NCBI GenBank assembly: GCA_003342895.1
Contig: PTFA01000193.1
Location: 989,070-1,053,069, forward strand
DNA length: 64,000 nt
Source: Casuarius casuarius
Lineage: Eukaryota > Chordata > Aves > Casuariiformes > Casuariidae
Direction of reading: 5' to 3'
Below, in pieces: positions 45,801-57,040 of the stretch. The position numbers were made by a program, and so were the translations under genes. Below the pieces are notes generated by a model, which saw only the letters and a program-made list of their open reading frames with translations, was not told where the DNA came from and did not search any database. Each line of letters starts with the position of its first letter. Within the stretch, counting starts at the first letter, position 1.

Positions 45801-48800
45801 TGGACATTGCTCATTGGAAACCAGGGCAGAGAATCAGTTAAACCTGATAAAAAGCATGCCCAAGTTCTGCACAGAGGAGTCAGCTATGCAGAAACACAGT
45901 GAGCTGAATCAAAGTGATGGAGATTACCCAGGATCCTCTGCAACTTACCGTATATTAGAGGTAATGTCTGTAAAACAAAGCGTAACGTATCTCCCAGCTA
46001 TGTAAAAGTTACTAGTAAAATCTGTTGGGCATGAAGATCCTATTTCATATGTAGCGGGTCATCACATACTTTGCCAAGTTCTGTAGTTTAACAGAACTTC
46101 ACACACAGGTTTCCAAACAAGCCTGTCTCAGAGCCTTTTACAGAACTAAATAACAAAGGAAAAGCTAATATAGGCAAGGAGAGAGCTTTCCTTTTAGCTG
46201 GAATTTGATATGATGGGAGGGATTCAGGGAAGCTGTTCCAGTAGAGCAATCTCTTCTATCAGTATTAGTGTGACTGGGTAATGGAAGTAAAAATGTATTT
46301 CATCACAAACAGCAAGTGGATGAGATGAATTGACTTGAGTAAGTCAGTATAATGCCAAAATCAAAGGGCAACTTAGAACTGAATTAAATCTATTCGGATT
46401 CTGTTGGTTCAGACTGTGAATTGGCAGAGCACAAGGACCATAAGAGGTTTCTAAGTTTAAAATGCAAACTATTACTATCTGATGTTGAAACAAGTTTATA
46501 AAAGTCATTCTTTTGTGTAAGAAGTTGATTCTTTCACTTGTCTGTAGAAAGCTTTCCCTTGTCCCTTACGTTTTGAATGTTAGTCCTGACTCGTTTGCCT
46601 TTTGTGGTGTAAAACAAAACAAAGAAACCGGAAAAAAAAAAAAAAAGGTGCTGGGTTTTGGGGTGCTTGTGGTCCATCTAATAACAGGGTGAATCTCAGA
46701 CTACTGCCTAGGAGAGTATCATGGTTGTCCCAGAAGTCTGTAGGACTTCTAAATACTAGACTTCTCATAGCTGGTAATGGGCTTTTGCTCTGCCACCTCT
46801 CTGAAGTTTGTTCAGTGTAGATATCTGTTTTTGTCGAATGCTTTGTGTTCTGTGGGAGCTCTGCCCTTCCGAGGAGAGTGAGCATAAAGTGCTCTTTAGA
46901 TTTATGCTTGATCCGAGTCCTTGAAACTTCCTCAGGCTTTCACGTTCTTGAGTTATCATGGCTTTTGTGTCTCATGTGAGTATTTTCAGTGCTTTCTGTC
47001 ACTGAAGGTTATCACTGGTGATTTCTGCTCAATCTATTTCAATTTTACTGATTCCCTAAACATTCAGCAACAAATTCCGCAAACCCAGCTGTATGGGCCA
47101 TCTTCTCTTCAAACGGGAACAAATAGAAAGGACAACAAGGCAGAATCATTGCAGGCCTAGTTGTAACTTGAGGAAGAGCTGTCTGGTGAAGGAAAGTCTG
47201 AAATAGCAGGGTGTAATAAAGCAAACTTCTCTCTCCATTGCTTTGTCTTTGTATGGAAGTGAATGCAACTAACCCATGGCCTTTGCCCCTGCTTCAGTGA
47301 CTCATACTGATTGTTATGTTTGGGATTCCAGCAATAACAGTTTTCAAGAAGAGTAACAATATATAGCTTGTTAGTTAGACTCCTGCTAGAAGTGGGGTAA
47401 CTTCGTGGTTTCCCACAAATGATTATATGTACGCCTGCTCCCCAGAGCTGATCATGGTCAGATCTTGCCGTGAGATTTGCAAACGCTCATTGCTATACTT
47501 AGTTGTTACTCACAAGTTGTTCTTTGTTGCTTGGCTGTAGAGAGATGATTTGAAATTAGCTGCATGGAACATGCTGAAGAAGTGATTTTAACTATGTACG
47601 CACAACTCTATCTGTGTAGGTTGGCTGTGGTGCTGGAAATACAGTTTTCCCAATTTTACAAACCAACAAGTAAGTACTTCTCCATAGGTTTTTCTTTGCA
47701 TGATATACCAACCTCTGAAAAAACAATTGGAAAAGTGTTGCATATGTTTTTAGTATAGACAATCTCATAGAGAGGAGGCTAGATGCAAATGACACATTTG
47801 TGATCTGTGACTTGAAATGACAAAGTTTTCAGCTTGGAAATCTTTGGTCTTAGAATGCAACCAACAAAACATGATTCTAAGTTGCATGTCTCATTCTCAA
47901 AGTATTTTCACACAAGGCTTCCAGTCTCTCCTCCTGACAGAATTGTAAGCAGTCAATTGTGTATGAGAATAACTGAGGCATAAAGGAGCGAAGTGATCCA
48001 CAAGATATTACACAGCAGATCATTGGCAGAGGGAGATTAAAACACAGGATTTCTGGCTCCCAATTCTGTGCGCTGTGCATCCAAGACAGCTCTCTAATTT
48101 CTGTGGAGCACCTTTATGCAAATGTTGATAGTTTCTTTTGTTTATTTCAGTGACCCAGGGCTTTTTGTTTATTGCTGTGATTTTTCTACAATAGCTGTGG
48201 ATCTCGTCCAGGTAAACTCAACGGTGACTTATGAAGGTAGTAAGTACTTCGTGCCAGTTGCACGTTAATACAAATATTCCATAGCTGCCACCAGTCTAGC
48301 TCTGTTGGCAGCTTATTGATTTTAGCTAGCCCTGGTGCTGACCCATGGTGCTGGTAAATCAGGAAAATGAGCCATCAAGGATTGTAGGAATGAGGGAAGC
48401 AGGAGTTCACAAAATGTCGTGTTGGCAGCAGACACGTCAACCAGATTTCCTTTCCCCTGTGGCTGGCAGCACTTCTCTAAATCTAGTGCTCTTTTAATTA
48501 AGTAACCGCTGAACCTTGAAAACATTCAGGCTATTTTTTAACAGCAACTGCAGTTGTTTTTGATTTGTGTGCGCCTTAGTGTCACTGCAGTTCTAGGAAC
48601 GTGGTCTGATTGCTTCTGCACAGACAGCTGAGGAGGGGTACCACTCTCTGTAGAGGAGGAGGTTGGGGTTTAGTCAAACAACAAATCTTGCTAACAAATT
48701 TTGGGTCAGACCAGAACTGAGGATGTATGGAATATCAAATGTAATCAGTCACTTCATGAGATGAGATGCGGGACAGAGCAGCAGATCCAGCATACCATTT

Positions 48801-51800
48801 CATCCTCTCAGCTATCACAAGCACTGTTTGTAGATGCTGACTACAATCCATAGTAGCAGCAGAAAAAAGACCACTTCTTCGAGAAGTCTAAATGTGATTT
48901 TAAGAGCAGCCAGGTTTGATGTTTGGGGTTTAGGGCATAGTTTGCTCATAATTGAAATGAATATTGATTTCGGGGATATAGAGAGGGGCCCTGACACACT
49001 CGCTTTTGTAAAGATTTCCAGCTTAACAGTGTAAATCTCTTGCTTATAACCACTGTTAGTGGGAAATCTGACCATAAAGTTGCAATAATCCCTCAACCCA
49101 GTTTTGCTTTTTTGGCAGTGCTGTTCGACTGAATGTAAAAAGTTCAAAGCTCTGTGTAAATCTCCCATGTGTACTTATTTTTCACAGTGCACCCCTCCTC
49201 CCTGAGTGACATCACTGTACATTAGAATAGTGCTACACACTTCAGTTAGTCCAGTGAGGCTGAAACAGGCCTTTGAACACTCCATTTATTAATGAAAGTT
49301 AAAATGCTCCTATGTCCAGATAATACTGAGATCAGGATCTGCTAATGTGTCCTCTCACATCTCTCCCCTTAATTACAGACCAATGCAGAGTACAATTCTT
49401 CACGCTGCTTTGCATTTGTCCATGACCTGTGCAATGACCAAAGTCCTTTCCCAATGCCAGAAGAGAGTCTCGACATTGTTATTCTTATTTTTGTCCTTTC
49501 AGCGATTCTCCCAGAGAAGTAAGTTCTAATAATTCCTTGTGATAGCAGAAGACAATGCACATGGAACTGGAATTCCTTAATAGGGAAACTTTAAAGCAAT
49601 ACAGCCAACGTAAAAACTTTGTTAGTCTTACTGGTGACCACTGAGAAGTACTTGCCATCCTGTGTAACTTCTTCTATTTCATTCAGTTTGGATAAAGCTT
49701 CTTATTAATTTATTGAAGTTTTGTCAACCTGCGTGTTGGACCTAAAAATCTCTGGCAGTGTCTCCATAATCCTAGTGTCTCAGTTTGTTCATCTCTACAG
49801 CTGAGATGAGTAAAAATTTTACAGATCTCACAGGAGTGTCAAGGACTAAAACAGCCTGCGTGACTGATGCATTTTGAAAGTCGTGCCTCTTCTGGATGCA
49901 CAACCTAGTGCTTATAGGACTATCAGGAAGACTCTCCTACTTCATTTGCTTGTTGCCGAGAGATCTTGTAGCAAAAAAGCCAAAGAGAGCAACTAGACTG
50001 ACTATTAAATGCCTCACTGTACTCCTCAGTGTTGCTATGTATAATATCCTTGGACCTTTAAGTTAAGGAGGAGACTGGTAGCTTGCTATGTAATGAATTA
50101 CTTAGTTTCAGCACTTGCTAGATAGTAAAATGATGTGTACCATGTGGTATCATGTAGTTTATTTAAAGAAATAAGGAAATATTATGTGGTATGATCCACA
50201 TTCTGTGTTAGATACATGGTGCAGAGAGGCTATTAGCCGTTAATAGCTGAATTATTATCAGCATGAGCACTGCAATAGCAAGAAAGAGAAATAATCTTGT
50301 TACATGAAAAATGTCTGTCTGCAACAAAATACATAGGAAACATTTGATGGGTATTGGTGGGTAACAACTAATGGGGAAATACTTCTCGGTATCTTTGGCA
50401 ATATTTTTAGATTAGGCTGATGGACCTGAGCCCACACTGAAGTATAAGGAGACAGGACTAGTAGAGCTAATGCAAAAGTTGTGAACTCCAAGTGTTTGGT
50501 GTGTATTTATGTGTCAGGGCTCTGCTAGGTATGTGTAAAGCTTCAAAATAGGTCCCTTCATATCAAGGAAAATTAGTTTGGGAAAACATTGCCCTGTGTC
50601 TGGCCCAGTCTGTGTTTTCTATTTAAGCCCCTGAAAATGGAATTTGCAGGTACGTGCCGCTGCAGCAAATCCTTGGTTTAATTATGGTACAATGCTGGTG
50701 CGACTTTCTGAAGTGCCGAGTGGCTATAGTTGAAGTCTTGCTGTGGTCCCAGTAGCTCACCTGGTCTGCACCGCAGCCACACTGGGCACTCAGCACTCGT
50801 TTGTGGAATGTACACTGCCAGATATATAGCCAAAGGCCAGACGAATTTCTTATATAGAAGGTGGAGAGAAGGGAGGGGACAGGTTTAGAACAGCACTGTA
50901 GTCTTAGTGTGAGAATGTATTACAACCTGGCAGAAGGGGAATGAATGAGAGAAGTGATGTAAATAAATGACATAGTCTTGTTCTCTCTTTCTTGTTCCCT
51001 TGTTTTTATTCCACAGCATTTTTTTTCACATTCACTTTTTTGCTTGTTTTATAGAAACCAGAGGAGTTATTTTTGTAATTAGTAAGAGAGAGCAATTAAT
51101 CCCTGCTATGAAAGGCTAAGTTGTGCTTGTAGAAAAAAGCAGAACTGGGGAGTGTCAGAAATAAGAAAGCCAAATAAAATCAATCCACCTAAGTCTGAGA
51201 GACCTCAGAAAAGTGCTAGCTTTCAGTAGCTTTTCATAAGAGGTTTAAACACATGTAAAACTTTGTGCTTTCTTTTTGGAGAGCTGAATTCATTCTAATA
51301 AGCTATGGAAATAAGCATGATTTTGCAGGCTGCTGAATATTGCTGTTTGCTCTTTCCTCAGGATGCAGTGCGTGGTTAACAGACTGAGTCGTCTTCTGAA
51401 GCCAGGAGGAATGATTTTATTACGAGATTATGGCCGTTACGACCTGGCCCAGCTTCGGTTTAAGAAAGGTATTTTCTCTTCACCTGGGGAGTCTTGCCAG
51501 ATCAGTAATAGATGATGCTTCTGTGGAATAGTCTCTGCCCTCTTTAGGAGGCAGCTCCTTAATTCCCCTTAAGCACAGCGTGTGCTGGGAGGAGAAGTGC
51601 CTCTTGTCTTTATATGCAGTTGGATAGCAGTTGTTGATTTTTAAATGATAGCTGGTAACTGTTTAAATCCCTCTTGCCCTAAGGTCAATGTCTGTCTGAT
51701 AACTTCTATGTGAGAGGTGATGGCACCAGAGTCTACTTCTTCACACAAGGTAGGAAACTAAAAAACATCCATCTGACTCATCTCACCTCTTTTTGCCCCT

Positions 51801-53275
51801 GTGCTCTGAATATTTGCCACTACCTCTTTCCAGCCTGTATTTCCTAGAGCAGTATGAAATGTTTAGTGTCTGACAATTGCATGGGGATCTGGGCCTGTCA
51901 CTTACTGATAGGAATATGGCATAGTTCATTCCTCATTTAGTGGAGAATCATCTTAAGGAAAGGCTGATGTGTTTACTGCACTGGGAGGGGTGGGATTGGA
52001 GGAACTTGCCTTGCATCCTACTGCCTCGGGAGGATGGAGGGAGATGGGCACCACTTGAAGGAACTTCTTTTAACTTTACTGTTCTCATAGGAGGGAATAG
52101 GAAGAGCATGGTTTGGCACAGGGTTGAGGCAGCCTTCCCAGTTCTGTTGCTGCTTCATGTTCAACAGGGGTTGTATTTCTCTCCACTTACCACCAACTTG
52201 CACCTCCAGTCAGTTCCACTGAGGCCCATTTGCATGGTCAGTTTTAGAGTTTAGAGTTTTTAGAGTTCATGGCATGACTACCATGAACTATTCCCTTCCC
52301 CACTGCACGAGGCTTGTTTGTCACAACAATATTAATGTTTAATGCGTGTCTGGCAAACGCTTCACTATGGCAGGCATCTGATAGAAGAGCACAAGCTGGG
52401 ACCTGTTAGCCTTTTTCTAAAAAACGCCATACAAATCATGTGCTGCCAGTTGAACTAGCTCTCTGCTGCTCAGCAGGACTGAGTCTGGCTTTGCCCAGAG
52501 CCAGGGTGCTGGGGCACTATGACACTTCTTTGCTTGGTCAGGAATACCTGCCTGTAGAAGTGTCGCAGCCTGGAGGGCTCTTAGTGCTTTGATTGGGCCT
52601 CAGCTGGGTGTGTTTTTTTAAGGATTTTTTTCCAACTAAACCTTAATTAATCCAGTTCCCCTTGAGCCTATATAGCACAGATCTTATTGATGCCATTTTA
52701 GAAGCGTAGGTCTGATCCTGTTCTTCACTCTTACAGATTCTGAAATGCCTCTGGAGACAGGGGGAAGGAAGGAATCTGTCCCTACTGGCCAGAATATGCC
52801 CCCTTAATTGGTTACTAGAGGCATTAGCCATGTCTGGAACTGCTGTTGTTTTCTTTTTGTCCAGTCTCTGTAATTCTAGTTGTCCTCCAAATACTTCTTT
52901 CCTTCCTTGGCAGAAGGTAAACTCAAGGGAAACTAGATAAACTGTGATCTTAAGCCACCCATAATACAATAATGAAGTCCTGTGTGATCTTTACATTTCC
53001 CTGTCAGACCGAGACTGTAAGTTTCCTCTAGCCAGTCTTTCGATTTGATTTAGCCCGCAGCGTGAGTAGGTATCAGTGAAATGAAAGCTATAGCATCTTT
53101 AATTTCCTGCTTTCTGCTTCTAGATGAATTAGATGATCTCTTCACAACAGCTGGGCTGGAGAAGATCCAGAATTTGGTTGATCGTCGGTTGCAAGTGAAC
53201 CGTGGAAAACAAATGACAATGTATCGAGTATGGATCCAGTGCAAATACCGCAAGCCTGCTGCCCCTCAGCTGTGA
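39779..53275 (+). CDS. METTL2A: tRNA N3-methylcytidine methyltransferase METTL2, 9 exons
   Basis: SAM-dependent enzyme that makes m3C at position 32 of tRNA-Thr and some tRNA-Arg (known for the family, in the cytoplasm, with DALRD3 for the arginine tRNAs). Exons: 39779-39867, 41599-41690, 45599-45960, 47620-47669, 48151-48211, 49379-49518, 51362-51468, 51684-51749, 53124-53275. They sum to 1,119 nt (372 residues plus stop; human about 378). Seen: SAM motif I VGCGAGN split between exons 3 and 4, then [35 protein letters not shown] and the C-terminal [20 protein letters not shown]. Phases all agree. METTL6 and METTL8 fit less well. Whether it is named METTL2A or METTL2B cannot be decided, as that split is a primate duplication. 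Confidence 0.96.
39868..41598 (+). other. METTL2A: METTL2A intron 1: CpG island then AT-rich
   Basis: The first 450 bases are very GC/CpG-rich. From about 40.4 kb base composition turns AT-rich. A CR1 end lies at 41.39 kb. No exon seen. Confidence 0.8.
41385..41442 (+). mobile_element. CR1-like LINE 3' end, sense
   Basis: ACAGATTACATGCCTCTTGG then GATCCCTTCCAACTTACAG followed by a TTCTC tail, matching the sense CR1 3' end with the typical 'gaggtcccttccaacc' block. Confidence 0.65.
41599..41690 (+). CDS. METTL2A: METTL2A exon 2
   Basis: Reads [20 protein letters not shown] then [15 protein letters not shown] acceptor, GTACTT donor, phase 2 to 1. Confidence 0.95.
41691..45598 (+). other. METTL2A: METTL2A intron 2
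   Basis: 3.9 kb, AT-rich. Several short open frames on both strands, none with recognisable protein content. No intact mobile element seen. Confidence 0.7.
45599..45960 (+). CDS. METTL2A: METTL2A exon 3: N-terminal domain and variable linker
   Basis: Reads [20 protein letters not shown], then [18 protein letters not shown], the conserved tRNA m3C enzyme signature. A less conserved acidic linker follows, and the exon ends YRILE just before SAM motif I. Confidence 0.96.
45961..47619 (+). other. METTL2A: METTL2A intron 3
   Basis: 1.7 kb, AT-rich, with an A15 tract near 46631-46646. No exon or clear repeat family supported. Confidence 0.7.
47620..47669 (+). CDS. METTL2A: METTL2A exon 4: SAM motif I
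   Basis: 50 nt, reading [16 protein letters not shown], the glycine-rich SAM loop. GTGTAG acceptor, GTAAGT donor, phase 0 to 2. Confidence 0.96.
47971..48090. repeat. Old MIR-like/LINE-tail fragment
   Basis: AACTGAGGCATAAAGGAGCG, then ACACAGCAGATCATTGGCAG, GATTAAAACACAGGATTTCT and GGCTCCCAATTC follow the amniote pattern 'aactgaggcacagag...acacagc...ggcagag...gaacccaggagtcctg'. It ends 60 bases before METTL2A exon 5. Confidence 0.65.
48151..48211 (+). CDS. METTL2A: METTL2A exon 5
   Basis: 61 nt, reading [20 protein letters not shown]. The CDFS region follows strand 2 of the Rossmann-like fold. Phase 2 to 0. Confidence 0.95.
49379..49518 (+). CDS. METTL2A: METTL2A exon 6
   Basis: Reads [20 protein letters not shown] then [20 protein letters not shown] and AILPE. 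Contains the motif IV-like strand. Phase 0 to 2, donor GTAAGT. Confidence 0.95.
49519..51361 (+). other. METTL2A: METTL2A intron 6
   Basis: 1.8 kb, AT-rich, with a MIR-like fragment near its start. No coding signal. Confidence 0.7.
49772..49850. repeat. Old MIR-like fragment
   Basis: CTAGTGTCTCAGTTTGTTCA, then CTCACAGGAGTGTCAAGGAC, resembles the MIR core 'tgcctcagtttcctcatctgtaaaatg ... cctcacagggtgttgtgagga'. Confidence 0.55.
51362..51468 (+). CDS. METTL2A: METTL2A exon 7
   Basis: Reads [20 protein letters not shown] then [15 protein letters not shown], the highly conserved LKPGG and RDYGRYD block. Phase 2 to 1. Confidence 0.96.
51684..51749 (+). CDS. METTL2A: METTL2A exon 8
   Basis: 66 nt, reading [20 protein letters not shown] then Q. 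CTAAG acceptor, GTAGGA donor, phase 1 to 1. Confidence 0.96.
51750..53123 (+). other. METTL2A: METTL2A intron 8
   Basis: 1.4 kb between exons 8 and 9. A short TTAGAGTT-type repeat at 52243-52268. Nothing else seen. Confidence 0.7.
53124..53275 (+). CDS. METTL2A: METTL2A exon 9 and stop
   Basis: Reads [20 protein letters not shown] then [20 protein letters not shown] and a short tail ending PAAPQL, TGA. Confidence 0.96.
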
Positions 53276-54380
53276 GGAAAAGGGGCATGCTTTTTAGGTG
53301 GGAGCTTCTCTGTGGCCGTGTGCAGTTTCTCCTCCTGGTGGGATGTGGTAATAGGAAGGCCAGTGCACACAGGACCTCAGTGCCTTTTACAATGCCTACT
53401 GTCACTTCAAGTGAGCTGCGCTAAGGAGGAATGTTCTAAGAGAAGAGACCAAGCAGTACTTAATGTCTTACTAGCGGTCTTGGTTTTTTAAATAATTTAT
53501 GATTTTAATAACTTAAGAAATGGTCATCTACTGTCTTACAGCAGCTGAGCAAGTTGAGTAACAAGTCACTCTTACTCTGGATTTCCACATGAAACAGAAG
53601 GATACCTTCAGCCTCACCTGTGTGTTGTGTACTCTTATATTGGGAGCAAAAACCATGCAACCTGTAAATCTGCTCATCTCTGCGACTGGTCGCTAGGCCT
53701 AATACGGATCCCTTAGCCAGCTTATTTCATCCAGCTCTCTTCTAGTCATTCAGGCTTGTGCACATCCAGATGTTCAAATACACCAAACGAGGGCATGAAC
53801 AGAGAGCATGCCAGCTTCTCTGTGCTAGCTTTCATCGTGGATGCCTCATGGTGTGCAGGTGACCTGCAGAGAAAGCAGATGGTGCTGCCTTGCCATTACT
53901 GTCCACAAGGATGTTCTTCTAAGGAGCTGGCATACTATAGTTCAGGTGCTGTACACATCAGGGAGGATCCAGCTTTCAAAACTCTGGCGCTGATGCCGGG
54001 TTTGGGGCACCCCTGGAGTGGGGGAATCAGAAGCAGTTCATGGGGCCAAGCCTTGCATCGAACCTACTACCTGCTTTTTCTGCTTGAAGGGTCAGAACTG
54101 TTCTTGCTGGCTGCAGCCCCCAGGTCACAGGATCCCAGGTCACAGCTACTCTGTTGTGGTGTGCTAAACCCAAGTAGATGAGACAGCTGTCTTTGATAAG
54201 AAATCTGAAGAATGTCTACCACTTATGTTTAATTTTTTAGAGGAAGCCAACACTGTGGCTTTCTGAAGGTATTCCCCCACCTTTGATAGCAAATATCTTT
54301 TATCTCAGCTTGTTTTCTTTTGTTATTTTTAAGGTGTGGCACAGCAGGTATTAGAATAAATTTTGTGGTAACACTTCCCA
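53276..54380 (+). other. METTL2A: METTL2A 3' UTR (inferred)
   Basis: About 1.1 kb of noncoding sequence ending after the first clear AATAAA (54355-54360). An earlier AT-rich stretch near 53.48-53.52 kb has no canonical hexamer. Confidence 0.7.
54355..54360 (+). terminator. METTL2A: AATAAA polyadenylation signal, METTL2A
   Basis: Canonical hexamer followed by TTTTGTGGT, a GT/T-rich downstream element. Confidence 0.8.
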
Positions 54381-56884
54381 GTGCTGGTTGGATTAATACA
54401 AATCAGGCTTCTACAGAAACTCACATGCTTCTGGGCCCCTGATCTGAAGAATTTGTTATGCTGTTAAGTAACTGCAATTTGTCTTCTCTTCCATTATCAT
54501 GGCTCTTGCCTGATGCCTCTTCCCTTGTTTTAGTTCACAAGGCAGCACGGCCTATGGTGTGTGCACTGCTGGTTCAAGAGCAGTTCATGCTGCACGGAGC
54601 ATGTATCTTTTGTTAGCTGGACAATTGTATTCATGGCTTACAATTGCCTAAGAATAACTGTCAACTAGAAGGACCCAGAGGTGATGAAAGAACTGCTATC
54701 TTGAAATGGGGGAGAAAGGATAAAGAGATGAGGAAATGTCATTGCTGCACTGGGAGAGCCTACAAGAGTCTTCGGTGAGTGGAGTGGAGCATCTTGGTCT
54801 GTAGAGCATTGGAAGGGGCCATAGTAATCGCAGCAGTGCTCTCTGCTGTGTCATGTGGCAGCATGATCAGTTCATAACTTCCACAGTCACTGTGTCACCC
54901 TGCAGGTATCAGTGTCTGCTAACGGAAGGCTTCTGGGTCAGGACCTTTCAGCCCTTCCTGCGGAAAGATGACCCAGCAAATCCATTCACCCAGCACAAAG
55001 GCAGGCTGCAGTGCTGTGGCAGGGATGGAGAGGTGCCATTGCTGTTTTTAAATCTAGGGTTTTTAAATAATACTGAAATCAGACAACTGGGAAGAGAATT
55101 CTTGTTCAATTTTTTGGCTTCCAGCCTTTTTCTGAAGGGTTGAGAGACCTTTGAGTGTCTGCAAATGACATAGGAGGAGATAGGGCTTGAAGCAGCTGTT
55201 TTTGGAAAGCAGAAATGTAGTAGAGAGAGAGCTTTCCTTCCCAGATACTTTGTGACCTTTTCTGCTTCTACATTTTCTCTCCTTTTCAGTAAAGGCAACT
55301 CAAAAATCATACCTCACTGCCGACCTGCCCTTGGTGCATCTTCACTAGGGGGCAGAGTGTAGATGAGCCTGCACCCAGGAGGAGAGCGTCTTGGTTCTCC
55401 AATTCCCGCCGCTCAGCCTGTGGGCTTGAGAAGCTGCAGGGAACCATAGTACTGGAGACAGGGGAAGCAGGAGAAAAAGTCGAGGAAGGTCTAAATTCCC
55501 TTTCAGTCCCTCCCACTTGCCCCTAATACGTTTGGCTTCTGGTGGACCCAAGTCTGCCTCAAACCAGAGACTGTGCAACTGTTACTATGTTTTCATGCTA
55601 GACCTACAAAGCCTGGCCCCTTGGTGAGGTTGGTACCTCAAGCAAAGTCTAGGCAAACCACAGCTTGAGGCCTCTGGGAGCTGAGCAACCTCATGTCTCC
55701 TCATCCATCTTACCCAGGCAAAAAGTCAGGCTTAGCGAAGAAGCCCTTTGAGCATTTAACATGACATGATTCATGTAACCAGCTCTGTTGCTTTCAGTGA
55801 AAGACCTCCCATATGTTACTGATACCTGAGGCAGTTCCCTGGGGTCCTTTCCCTCTTCATCTCTGGAGGAAGCTTGCCTTCTGGGATATCTTTATCTCCT
55901 TGGAAGAAAAATTATTGGCTGGGGTAAACAAGCACCATAATTAGTGCGAATTACAGTGATTTGAAAAGTGCCTTGTTAATCATCCAAGGTTTTGTAAGCA
56001 GCACAGGAAAATATATTTTTAATTATAAACATGATTTATTTAAAGTTGATGGACTCCCCTTTAAGTTTAAACTCCTGAATGGGAGAAAATGAAGACTAGT
56101 AATTTATTTGTTACTACTTTGAAGGCTACATCCCAGTTTTCTGTCTCGTTTTAACCTGGACTTCATGCAAAAACTTGCAGCCCTGTGAGCCTGCAGCCAT
56201 TGATGTGGCTCAGTACCTTTCTTAATGCTCTTCATTCTTCTTCTGCTGAAGTATTTAAGCAGTCGCTCAAAATGAACCATGCTGGGCAGACATGCTTTTG
56301 TTTCCAGTCATGTTGGTGGTGTTCAGAGAGCAACAAGTTAATGGCCTTGGATTGAGCCAGGCCTCCTACAGATAGATACTGTCTGAGCTTCCTTCATTAA
56401 TCTCTGTCAGCTCTGTTCTCTCTGAAACTGCTGCGCTCCTACTACTCCAGGCCTTGCCTCCCACACAGCTCTGCTCAGGTACCTTGGTCCTGACTTGCAG
56501 CAGCTTCTGCTATTCCCACCTTGGGCCTGCTAAGCAGGCTGGGTTGCACAATGGCTTTCTAGCATGTGCAAAGGAGATCTCTGAATTCACTTTTACTGCA
56601 TTGAAAAGCCAGGCTGAGTGCCTTTCTGGTTTTCCTCTTCAGTAGTGTCACATTAGCTTTAAAGCCATTCTGAATATATCTGCTCTGGTTTTGTTCCCAG
56701 TGCTCCAGCCTTGTGGTCTGTAGCTGACAGCACTGCCAACGTAGCTTGTCAAACCTCCCAAGCAGAAGAGATGATTTCATAGCTCTTCCGAGGCACTGCC
56801 CCTGTGATTCTGGAGCCAGACATTGTTACACTTCAGAAGGCCTGGTCCTGGCGCTTGCCAGAGGATGGTGGATTTCCTTGGAGG

Positions 56885-57040
56885 TTCATAGATTGTTTTG
56901 GCTGGAAGGGAACTGTATCATCACCTATTCTGACCCTTTGCGTAACCCTTTCATGTAGGGATTGTGGCATCAAGCCTGTGACTTGGGCTGAGCCGGAAAC
57001 AAGCCTTAAGAAAGGCTTTCAATCCAGTCATGATGCTTAG
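56885..57040 (-). mobile_element. Old CR1-type LINE 3' end, antisense
   Basis: TTCATAGATTGTTTTGGCTG, then GGAAGGGAACTGTATCATCA, TTCTGACCC, GGCATCAAGCCTGTGACTTG and AAAGGCTTTCAATCCAGTC follow, in order, the old sauropsid CR1 3' end (antisense). Diverged, so ancient. Confidence 0.7.
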
